From Notospermus geniculatus (lineage: Eukaryota; Nemertea; Pilidiophora; Heteronemertea; Lineidae), in contig NMRB01000309.1 of assembly GCA_002633025.1 (NCBI GenBank), forward strand, positions 272,153 to 336,152: DNA of 64,000 bases, given 5' to 3'. Shown here piece after piece: positions 33,854 through 42,447 of the stretch. Both the position numbers and the translations under genes were made by a program. Numbering within the stretch: the stretch's first letter is position 1; each line of letters opens with the position of its first letter. Under the pieces are notes generated by a model, which was not told the origin of the DNA, did no database searches, and worked only from the letters and a program-made list of their open reading frames with translations.

Positions 33854-36230
33854 ATGCAGGGTACAGCAATGATTTGGTCAGGTTCAGGAGATGCCAGTGT
33901 CAGCACTGGTCTTGGTATGTAACTTGTGTCGGTAGGCCTACCTAGTTTAGAATACTAGGCCTAGTAAACAGCATTGTTGCTGCCTGCTGATGCTTTTATT
34001 TTATTTAAGATTTGAACAGCGAGGTCAAACTAATATACCGGTACTACAAAGCCTGAAGTAAAAGCATTTGCTAGCTTTTATGAATACCAGCCATTATCTT
34101 TTTCTTCAATTGGATGTTTAACTTCACTTCTGTTTCTTCATTTCTATTTGAAAAATGTTAGAGTGCCTCCTAATGGCTAAATCAATGACAATGACAAATT
34201 GTGATCCCATTGGACTTGGACGGAGTTGATCATGTTTGGCCTCATAGTGTCGTTTATATTTTTAGGGACACCAAATACAGATAGAAAAAAATCGATTGTG
34301 TTCAATAAAGCTACAGACGTAATGCTGATGAGGGAAGTCCTTGCCTTGGATCCGTTTAGAAGTGCAGAGAGATGGCAAGTTATTGCAGACAACCTCAACA
34401 AGGCTTTGAAACCATCGAAAAAAGCAACTGCAAGGACCGTAAAAGAACGGACCGACCGTCTTGTAAGAAACTGAAGGACTAGTGAAAGAGAATCGAAGAA
34501 GAAGTAAGTAAGTTTATTGATCAATGGACAAGGTCCTACCAGTACTAATGATTTTCATGTTAAAATCAGCTGGAAACGGCCAGTTGTGATGACAGAAAAC
34601 TAACTTGCAAACACATGTAGGCTACGGCTGTCTTTTCTCACCTCGGATTTGTCTGGCATATCTGCAGAAATTGCTGGCTTAATCCTCCCAAGTTGAATGG
34701 CCAAGGGAGAAATTCAGTTGAAATATGCGTAAAGTAATCTGTAGGAGCAAATGTGCACACAGAAGTAAAAGGGCCTTCAGTTCTGTGTATATCCAGTACC
34801 GGTACTGCTTCATGACATAAATTTGATCTTTGTAGGTCTGGTGAAAACGAAGAATATTCAGAATGGGGGCAGCTTCTAATCGATATTTGCGAAATGATAG
34901 ATGATGTACAACAGGAGAGGCAAACTGAGAAGGAAGGAAAAGGTGTAACAACCATGACAACTGAAGCTACTCGGCCAAAAAAGAAACTATTGGATGATCT
35001 CGAGGGAGGAAAGAGAATCAGGGAAGCTGCTTTGAGGGCAATGAAAGAAAACAAAGAAAAGAAGAGCATTGGTAAGTAAATGTATAGTTGAGTAACTACA
35101 TTTATGCTTAAAAGGGAAGTGAATTAGTGCATGGCGTTGAGATGTGATATATAAACGATAGGGCAGAGTACTAGTATTGAACTTAAAATCTCAGTTGGTC
35201 AGTGACACAGAGCTGTAAACAGATGAAAAGACTTTTCACCTTGAACTGACAAACTGTCTTTTGCATCAACTGAAGTGAATTTGTTGCTCTTATTTTCCAG
35301 ATGCTGACCATGTGGAATGGGACGAAAGTGGGGCCATCGACGTTGAAAATTGCAGTAACATGCAATGTAATTGTAAGCATGGTCAGTTGGAAATAAATTT
35401 CAGATATTTACACCATTCTTTTGCAGTAGAGCTTGGCTGGCGAACAAATACCTGTCGATAGGTGGCCGACCACTATATGGTGGCCAACTTCTAGTAGATC
35501 TACTCTGTGGTTCACCCAAGGTATATCGATGCAGGAATGCTATAATATGTGGTTCTATGGTTCTATACACTACGCACGCCTGTAGATGAGGTTGCACTAT
35601 TATTTCGGCCGAACTGGGGAGTGAGTAGCGGTGCATAGTGTGCGGCTTTAAAAGAGAAGTGAATTAGTGCATGGCTTGGCGTTGAGATGTGACATATAAA
35701 CGATAGGGCAGCAGTGACACAGAGCTGTAAACAGATGAAAAGACATTTCACCTTGAACTGACAAACTGTCTTTTGCATTAACTGAAGTGAATTTGTTGCT
35801 CGTATTTTCCAGATGCTGACCATGTGGAATGGGACGAAAGTGGGGCTATCGACGTTGAAAATTGCAGTAACATGCCATGTAATTGTAAGCATGGTAAGTT
35901 GGAAATAAATGTCAGATATTTACACCATTCTTTTGCAGTAGAGTTTGGCTGGCGAACAAATACCTGTCGATAGGTGGCCGACCACTATATGGCGGCCAAC
36001 TTCTAGCAGATCTACTCTGTGGTTCACCCAAGGTGTTTGGAGTGAAAGAGTCGTCCTTTCTTCTTCTCTTATAAGGTACTACTGATGAGATAAAACGTCC
36101 GGGCACACCGCAGGAGGGAAGGGCCAAACGGGCCAAAAAGGAGGACCCATTGCAGACAAAAAATTGTCTGCAATCAGATTTCCAAGTCAGGAACTTTGTC
36201 TTAGCCAATAGGCCGAGGCACCGGTGGTCC
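33854..36230 (+). CDS. Harbinger Myb/SANT-like accessory protein, multi-exon, with internal stop
   Basis: Exons inferred from phase-compatible splice sites: 33854-33914 (start ATGCAGGGTACAGC, donor CTTG|GTATGT), 34266-34503 (acceptor TTTTTAG|GGA, donor GAA|GTAAGT), 34836-35071 (acceptor TTTGTAG|GTC, donor ATTG|GTAAGT), 35301-35381, and a duplicated form of that exon at 35813-35893, then 36076 onward (acceptor CTCTTATAAG|GTA). Exon 2 encodes a Myb/SANT-like trihelix (MREVLALDPF, ERWQVIADNLN, KATARTVKERTDRL), the DNA-binding partner that Harbinger transposases use for nuclear import and target recognition in known cases. Exon 3 is acidic then basic (EEYSEWGQLL, RPKKKLLDDLEGG), and the last exon has a basic GRAKRAKKEDP. 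A TGA at 34472-34474 interrupts exon 2; reading past it stays in frame with exon 3, so it looks like a nonsense mutation. The 3' end runs into a dispersed repeat and its stop is uncertain. Confidence 0.7.
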
Positions 36231-36264
36231 TCCAGGGGAAAATTTTAGGGGCTGCCGCTACCCC

Positions 36265-36525
36265 CATGCCCCTGGTTTGCCACCAGTGGCCCTTCAGGGG
36301 AAAATTGGGGGCTGCGGCAGATAATGTAATGTACATCCGCTACTTACCATCTAATGACAAGAAGACGTTCGGCATCGGGTCCAGTGGGCCACCAGAGAAG
36401 CTTCTTTTTTTAACACCAGTGGCCCTCCGGTGGCCTGAGGCCCAAATCCACCAGTGGCCCACCCATTCTGCCCCTCACTGCCCCTCATATGCCACTAGAG
36501 GCCCACTGATGCTTGCTGTCTGGGT
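36265..36525. repeat. GCCACCAG/GGCCC repeat, second copy
   Basis: It contains 'gcccctggtttgccaccag', 'cccctcatatgccact' and 'ggcccactgatgcttgctg', as at 31840-31990 outside the transposon. It overlaps the presumed 3' end of the accessory gene. Confidence 0.6.
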
Positions 36526-36539
36526 AGGTCGTGTATGAA

Positions 36540-37115
36540 GGCCTAGGCCTGCCGTCCATGATCATGATCAGCAGCAGCAAATCCTCCATTTACGTCACTT
36601 CCTGTTGATTCGAAATCTATTAAAAGGGGGCAACACAATTATAGGAAGCGTGTATAGGCCTACCGTACGTAGGCTAGCCTAGCTAGGCCTAGGCCTAGGC
36701 CTACCACCGGTAGGCCGGCCCTAGACCTACCGGTAGGCCTACGGCCTACGGTCATGCGGCGCGGTAGGACCAGGAGCAGGACTGTGAGGACTAGGCCTAG
36801 GCCATGTATGTATGTGGATGTAGGCCTCGATGAGGCCTACCGCACCGATATGATGCCTAGCATGGTAGGCTACTAGCCTAGGCCTACGACTTACTACAGT
36901 GTAGGCCTACCTACGTCGTCAGGCCTACCGGACGATACATGCTAGGCTAGCCTAGGCCCCTACCTACCTAGGCCTAGGCCTGCTACAGGCCTAGCGTTAG
37001 GCCAAAGGCTAGGCCTAGGCCTACCTATGCTTGGTTGGTATCGCATAGGCCTACTCCGGTCCGGGTCTACTCTGTCTAGGCTAGGCCTAGATAGAGCAAT
37101 ACAGGCTAGGCCACG
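36540..37115. repeat. AGGCCTA-rich block, copy 2
   Basis: It matches 33170-33665 in the same orientation, sharing 'ctccggtccgggtctactct' and 'gaggactaggcc'. It overlaps the C-terminal end of the transposase frame on the opposite strand, which is therefore probably not the original C-terminus. Confidence 0.85.
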
Positions 37116-38180
37116 AATGTAATCCTCAAGGGCAGGTGGATGTACTCCAAAGAACTCCGTTGTCTCAGAGGCATACAGACATGTGTGGAAATTCGTCAGC
37201 AAAGCACACACCATGTAGTACATCCCAACAGGTTGCAGTAATAGTTTCTGGTTCTTTTTGAAGTCTGGGAATGCCCAAAGCTGGAGCAGCTTTCCAAACA
37301 CCCATTCAACACATACCCGGACCTTCGACATCGAAGCATTGAACAAAGCCTCATCTGCTGTGATCATTGCACCTCTGAATGGGCCTATCAAGTGAGGTCT
37401 CAGGGGGTACGCCGGATCGACATACAGACTAAGTGGTTCGTTGTTCTGGTCTTGAAATCCTTCAAGTTGAGGTAGGAGGCCACTGAGACGAAGGATGCCA
37501 GCGTCATGTCGCCGTCCTTCAACAGGCCCATACAAGTTCGCTATCAGTCCGTTGGGAGTCACGATGGATTGATACTTGAGTGCATGGCAGCGTTTATGTC
37601 CATTGTAGCATAGACGTTGGTCACGAATATGCCGGCACATCGGCCTTACGGTGCCATCAATGAACCCCCATACATTCTTCATAGCCGCACTTTTGGCATA
37701 CACAGCCTCAGCAAATGCTGTTAAATTATTCACAAGCCATGGCTGCTGCAGATCTTCCAGCAGATGGCTGTGTCTGTCATAAACAAGTTTCAAAACAGCA
37801 GACACATTCTGCGACATCGAAGCGCGGCATCGACCAAACGTCGGTTTCAAGTCAGACAGTCGGTTTGGGTAGGCCATTCTCCTTAACAAAATGCAAAACC
37901 CTTCAAGTCGACCAACCACCGTTCTGTCATCGCATACGATTTTCTCCGGCAGCTCGAGAACATCAACCAAAGTTAGAATGTCAGCTTTCAAAAAGCGAAA
38001 CATCGAGTAACACTGCTCATCAGTAAGGCGTTCAAAGTCAAATCTGCCGTAATCTTCAAGCCTGTGCGATTTTCCTGCCCTTTGGCGCAATAAAGCCGCA
38101 GAAACCTCAACATCATAGTCAAAAATAGCCGAAATGATCAATCTTTTACGAGCAGACGAATTTGCCCTGAGCACAGCCAT
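36960..38180 (-). CDS. PIF/Harbinger DDE transposase
   Basis: A single uninterrupted frame of about 406 codons from the ATG at 38180 (MAVLRANSSARKR). The N-terminal part carries FDFERLTDEQCYSMFRF and RLEGFCILLRRMAYPNR, the helical region before the catalytic core. The core has all three acids in their usual context: D175 in WGFIDGT, D255 in YVDPAYPL, E292 in VEWVFGK, along with HALKYQSIVTPNG and YGPVEGRRHDAGIL, all hallmarks of DDE_Tnp_4 transposases. It cuts and joins the element's ends in the nucleus together with the Myb-like partner encoded on the other strand. The last 45 or so residues (after YIRGLA) are translated AGGCCTA repeat, so the native C-terminus was probably replaced. The catalytic part looks intact, and activity is possible. 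Confidence 0.92.
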   Translation of the reverse strand: MAVLRANSSARKRLIISAIFDYDVEVSAALLRQRAGKSHRLEDYGRFDFERLTDEQCYSMFRFLKADILTLVDVLELPEKIVCDDRTVVGRLEGFCILLRRMAYPNRLSDLKPTFGRCRASMSQNVSAVLKLVYDRHSHLLEDLQQPWLVNNLTAFAEAVYAKSAAMKNVWGFIDGTVRPMCRHIRDQRLCYNGHKRCHALKYQSIVTPNGLIANLYGPVEGRRHDAGILRLSGLLPQLEGFQDQNNEPLSLYVDPAYPLRPHLIGPFRGAMITADEALFNASMSKVRVCVEWVFGKLLQLWAFPDFKKNQKLLLQPVGMYYMVCALLTNFHTCLYASETTEFFGVHPPALEDYIRGLACIALSRPSLDRVDPDRSRPMRYQPSIGRPRPSLWPNARPVAGLGLGR

Positions 38181-38335
38181 GTTGGATAACAACGTCGTGG
38201 CGCGGGAAAATTGACGTCATACGGAATGCTTGCCAGAACACTGGGCGCGCGATCGACTGACGCATGACGTATCCTTGTTAACAGATACGTCATACGTCAT
38301 GCGTGACTTGATACGGAGCGGTGCCAAAAGTCCCT

Positions 38336-38993
38336 CTTTCCTCGACCGATGATAAGTTGCAATTATGACTTTCTGCTGCCATAGGTTTGGAAAAAATGCA
38401 CAAATTACATCTGTACCAGAAACGAAATAACAATAAAAATGTTTTATTCCCATACCAGACTCAAAAATTGATGTGGAGTTTGTTAAATGAAACATTTTGT
38501 TTTTTTCTTCAGTGGCCAAGTCGTATACAATCACACAAACTGATCGACGGCCTGAGGCTTTCAGAGGGTTCCGACAGAAACTAAGGACTTTATTAACCCA
38601 TATTTTTATTGCCAAATTCGATGGATCACACGATATTTTGCACCTATCACTTCCCGGCAAACCTGTTCTTCTGTAATATTTCCCTCTGACAAAATTGTAC
38701 AACATCAACCGGTCGGTGTGGAGATAAACACACACCAGGAAATGTTCATAATAATTTTCTACGACAGTCATGATACCTCTATGAAATATTTTAGAATGAT
38801 ACTTGATCGTAAATGCATTATCACATGCACAATAAGCATAAACGTGGACCCACACGAACACCCTTGTTATGTTCACGTGAATTATGTAGCCTTTGCCTAT
38901 ATGGTAATACGCGAACTCCAATGAAGTTGTCAAGTTGATTGGAGGGACGAACCTAATTTTCCGAGCGAGAACGTAATTTTTCATGGTTCGATG
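38336..38993 (-). pseudogene. Novel-module terminal exon (paralogue F), truncated by Harbinger
   Basis: Read on the - strand it begins in phase 0 after the acceptor TTTTTCTTATTTCTCAG|CAT with KNYVLARKIRFVPP, then FTIKYHSKIF, YNFVRGKYYRR, a DRCKIS cysteine, VCVIVYDLATEEKN and FVSGTDVICAFFPN, very close to exon 2 of gene A. At 38336 the Harbinger terminus begins and the last third of the exon is missing; it is not found on the far side of the transposon. The frame continues into the transposon to 38217, but that tail is not family sequence. No stop or frameshift is seen before the insertion. The 38600-39690 region is duplicated at 39896-41690. Confidence 0.8.
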
Positions 38994-39144
38994 CTGAGAA
39001 ATAAGAAAAATTCTGCGGCATTGATCTTGAAAAGGCACATTGTTAATGAACGTTTGCAGTTTAAGCTTACCTTCGGTAACGGATCGTTATTTGACGTAAT
39101 AATGATAATAATAATGTGTGGGCTTTAGTGCCTTTTACATTTAA

Positions 39145-39424
39145 AGGACCACAGTATTGCTTCCCAATCCTGCGTTACACCTACCCGCGTTAAGCGGGAG
39201 ACCTCTATTAACGACTTGGTAAACTACCGCATGCAACTAGTCTCGCGCAGCCAGCCGTTTCGTTCCGCAGTACTGCTACACAATCATGTTCGATCCCCAG
39301 CGGCTGGGTGACCGAGACTGTAATCATACACTCTCCAACACTGGGGCGAAAGGCTTAACTACAGTATTGGAGCATGCTGCCGGTGGCGCCGGCTGTCGAC
39401 AGAAAGATGCAATACAGTGGTCCT
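39145..39424. mobile_element. TTAA-flanked MITE, verified by an empty paralogous site
   Basis: Flanked by TTAA at 39141-39144 and 39425-39428, with ends AGGACCACAGTATTGC and GCAATACAGTGGTCCT. The duplicated region at 41540-41600 has a single TTAA (41574-41577) and no insert, which defines the element's ends exactly (280 bp). No coding capacity. The interior shares sequence with 22232-22330. Confidence 0.9.
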
Positions 39425-39428
39425 TTAA

Positions 39429-39895
39429 CTGTCAATGCACTTCACAATTATTACTCCCAGGGGAGTATTACAGTCCCGGCAGCCGATTTCAGCGCTCTTG
39501 GACTAAAATTCACATAGACCATCACACCTTTCACACCCATCCTGGGAACCCAGGGCATTTCCACTCTGCATAGCGCGTTACAATGCCCTGGGGAAACCCA
39601 CCCCGTTTCGGTGGGGAAGAGGGCTGTTCCCTCATGTGTACTCGCCAACTGGTAATTCACGAATAAACCATGCAATGCAGTGGGGGATCGCCACTTGATG
39701 TAATGGGCAGATATCGCGCCTAGTGCTGTAACGTATGCACATATATCTGGTGTTATGAGTTACCGGGTACCAGTCTCATAGCAATGCATCTCATTCCATA
39801 ATTTAATACGGTACCAAATTTCATTGAATTATAATGGACAGTTGTTGAGAAATCAAGATTTGAAGTTCGATGCGTTTTTTTTGGCCCACCCGATA
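39429..39895. other. Duplicated intronic sequence and unassigned spacer
   Basis: 39429-39535 matches 41578-41690 (part of the segmental duplication). From about 39690 to 39885 there is no gene. The stretch 39876-39894 in reverse reads TCGGGTGGGCCAAAAAAAAC next to TA, which resembles a mariner-type terminus adjoining the broken module exon. Confidence 0.4.
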
Positions 39896-40254
39896 TATTG
39901 CCAAATTCGATGGGTCACACGATATTTTGCACCTATCACTTCGCGGCAAACCTGTTCTTCTGTAATATTTCCCTCTGACAAAATTGTACAACATCAACCG
40001 GTCGGTGTGGAGATAAACACACACCAGGAAATGTTCATAATAATTTTCTACGACAGTCATGATACCTCTAATATGGCCGCCAGGTTGCCATCTTGAAAAG
40101 CTGAACTTTGACGTCGGTGACCTACACAGCAAAGCATTTTATTCACAAAAATACCACTAACTACTCCTCCGAAGTTAGACCTTGTATTCGCCAATATACT
40201 CCTTCTGCCGGCCATCATCTGAGTTATGGTATTGATTGGTACTTTGATATAGCT

Positions 40255-40630
40255 CGGCAGGTGAGCTCTTGCAGTGGTGTGGCGTCCGTCGTGGCCATTG
40301 TCGTCCTTCAGCAGGGCACGTTTTGTAATCGCTGGAACTATTTACCTGAAACTTAGTACATATGTACCCCTAGGTCAGGTGACCAAGTTTTGGTCTGTTT
40401 CGATTCTTGACTTGGCCACTAGGTGGCCAAATGGAAAGCTCAAAAATGTGCAATAATTTCTGAACTGTGAACTGGTTGGATCATCTCCAAATTTTTATCA
40501 TAGGTGCATCTAATGTATGACTGTATGCCATATTTTGACCATGATCATTGGAACATTTTGATTTAACATTTGTCACTCGTCCTTCTGATACATTTACCGA
40601 GGGTGAGCACATGGTCCATGGCATAAGGGA
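40255..40630 (+). repeat. Dispersed repeat R1, shortened copy c
   Basis: Head 'caggtgagctcttgcagtgg', the 'ctaggtcaggtgacc' block and tail 'ggtgagcacatggtccatgg', as in copy a but lacking its middle. Confidence 0.6.
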
Positions 40631-41020
40631 CACACTCCGTGTGAGCTACTGCGAAACTAATGTATTACGCCAGCCCTGCATACCACCTTGGAGGAATTAT
40701 ACTGTATAATTCCTCCAAGATACCACTATCTATAAATACACACAGTACACCTGCATGACCTATATTCCTCTCCGCAGTGAAGTACGTATCCAGCTGACTG
40801 CGGACAGGATTTTGCAGCAGCTCACGCAGTGTGTGTCCTTTATGGATTGTGTCATTTTTGATGTACATCAAGTGCATCAAGATAATTTTCATTTCGTAGT
40901 CGTATGAGAAAAGCACCTCTGTCTGACAATGTATTCTCCTGTAACTTGCATGGTCTCCTGCCCTCACCTTCACCTTGACCACACCATTTGCCTTCACCTC
41001 ACCTAATTCCTTCCTTCCAG

Positions 41021-41166
41021 TTGACATGAAGGATTTCTTTGCTAAGGCAGAACATGTCATCCCGAGTTTGTCAGGTGTCCAGTTTCAGTCCACTCACCTG
41101 GAGGAAGCTTCTCAGGTCCAGTGCATGTACAAAGGAAAGTTCCAAGTGGTGGTGGGCCTGGATGAG
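41021..41166 (+). CDS. Exon-like segment inside the insertion, function unknown
   Basis: A 146-bp open segment flanked by a strong acceptor (CTTCCTTCCAG) and donor (GATGAG|GTAAGG). It would encode DMKDFFAKAEHVIPSL, then GVQFQSTHLEEASQVQC and GKFQVVVGLDE, a hydrophilic sequence with normal composition. I do not recognise the protein. It may be a gene fragment carried by the insertion, or a chance arrangement. No adjoining exon was identified. Confidence 0.35.
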
Positions 41167-41689
41167 GTAAGGATTGATGTGACCCTTTTTAGTTACATTT
41201 ACATCCCTTGTCTATGAAATATTTTAGAATGATACTTGATCGTAAATGCATTATCACGTGCACAATAAGCATAAACGTGGACCCACACGAACACCCTTGT
41301 TATGTTCACGTGAATTATGTAGCCTTTGCCTATATTGTAATACGCGAACTCCAATGAAGTTGTCAAATTGATTGGAGGGACGAACATAATTTTCCGAGCG
41401 AGAACGTAATTTTTCATGGTTCGATGCTGAGCAATAAGAAAAATTCTGCGGCATTGATCTTAAAAAGGCACATTGTTAATGAACGTTTGCAGTTTAAGCT
41501 TACCTTCGGTAACGGATCGTTATTTGACGTAATAATGATAATAATAATGTGTGGGCTTTAGTGCCTTTTACATTTAACTGTCAATGCACTTCACAATTAT
41601 TACTCCCAGGGGAGTATTACAGTCCCGGCAGCCGATTTCAGCGCTCTTGGACTAAAATTCACATAGACCATCACACCTTTCACACCTGG

Positions 41690-41800
41690 GTGGGGTGAGG
41701 CAAAGTGACTTGATCAAGGTCACAAGCGAGCGTGTTTTTCTTGGTGAGGACTGGGAATCGAATCCGGTGTGACAGGCCAGGGGCCATGGTCCGGAGGACT
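41690..41800 (-). repeat. tRNA-derived SINE fragment
   Basis: On the - strand: a B-box-like 'ggattcgattcccagtcc' followed by 'cttgtgaccttgatcaagtc' and 'actttgcct', the layout of many tRNA-derived SINE bodies. The 5' A box is not identified. Confidence 0.45.
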
Positions 41801-42447
41801 AGGGACAAAGCCGTGGGTCCTCCGGACCCCTGTCCCTAGGGATAAATGTCCTGATCGGACGACTATTCCTAGCCTTCATAAGAGGTGAAAGGGAACTATA
41901 TTTGCTATAGGACTATATCACCTGTCACAGCAGTGACAGTAATCGTAGTCCCCCTGATAATAAAGTCCGTTCAGTCATGAATCCCTTTTATTGTGTGGCG
42001 ATTCAATTTATTCAAGTATAAAATGTGGTTGAAAACCAACGCCGACATCAACCGCCTTTGTGGTGTTGTAGTGGAACGGCAGAGGTCTACTGCATGGAAT
42101 GCTCCGAGTTCTATCCCCTGCTGATACCTTTTTCCAATTTATCGTCTAGCTGGTCATAGGGTTTTACGTAATTTTGTTCCCATGAAAGAACTTGTGTTCC
42201 ACTGATAAAGTAACTTCACAGGCCTGAGGCAATGACTGAACCCTCCACGCCTTTGGGTACTGTGAGTAGAAAACGCAAAATCACAGGAGCGAGGTATTCT
42301 TATACCCTACCGAGGTATATCAAATGTACTATATCAATGTACGAGGCATGCTCAGACAACCAGAAACGGAGCATTAGACGACCGGCGGGAAGAAATTATA
42401 ACGAAATTATATATGCGAGAGTCATGGTCCCCTAGACGCTGTGAACT

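Larger units (their letters stand above)
32313..38335. mobile_element. PIF/Harbinger DNA transposon, 6.0 kb, near complete
   Basis: The termini are AGGGACTTTTGGCACCGCTC at 32313 and its inverse ending at 38335, matching for 34 bp with one difference. The element carries the two genes typical of Harbingers: a DDE transposase on the - strand (38180-36960) and a Myb/SANT-like accessory gene on the + strand (33854-36230), arranged convergently. Subterminal 'tgacgcatgacgt' motifs occur near both ends. Flanking trinucleotides differ (AAT left, CTT right), so no target duplication is preserved. A MITE (32346-32769), AGGCCTA-rich blocks and an internal exon duplication have enlarged it. It interrupts module exon F at 38336. 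A deletion derivative is at 50700-51267. Confidence 0.9.
40071..41214 (+). mobile_element. 1144-bp insertion in paralogue G, possible TCTA duplication
   Basis: The insertion is delimited by comparison with the uninterrupted paralogue F: TCTA at 40067-40070 and 41211-41214, single in F at 38778-38781. It begins with 3' sequence of repeat R1 (atatggccgccaggttgcc), contains a shortened R1 head-to-tail copy (40255-40630) and an exon-like segment (41021-41166). No transposase and no clear terminal inverted repeats. The mechanism is unknown. Confidence 0.75.
39896..41432 (-). pseudogene. Novel-module terminal exon (paralogue G), split by an insertion
   Basis: The exon begins at 41432 (acceptor TTCTTATTGCTCAG|CAT) with KNYVLARKIMFVPP and proceeds to FTIKYHSKIFHR, where a 1144-bp insertion (40071-41214) interrupts it. 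It resumes at 40070 with YNFVRGKYYRR and DRCKIS, then ends at 39896 where unrelated sequence starts. Compared with paralogue F it is a tandem, same-orientation duplicate with about 97-99 percent visible identity. It lies downstream of the PAN exon at 44487-44242 and would be its nearest second exon if it were intact. Confidence 0.75.

Noticed and set aside
34226-34265. ATG at 34226 as the start of the Myb-like protein
   Set aside because: A phase-compatible upstream exon (33854-33914) and a good acceptor at 34265 explain the frame better; the bases before 34266 are intronic.
37715-38026. 103-codon frame on the + strand
   Set aside because: It is antisense to the Harbinger transposase, which has all catalytic motifs.
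38217-38335. C-terminal extension of paralogue F beyond 38336
   Set aside because: This part is the Harbinger terminus, so the frame continues by chance.
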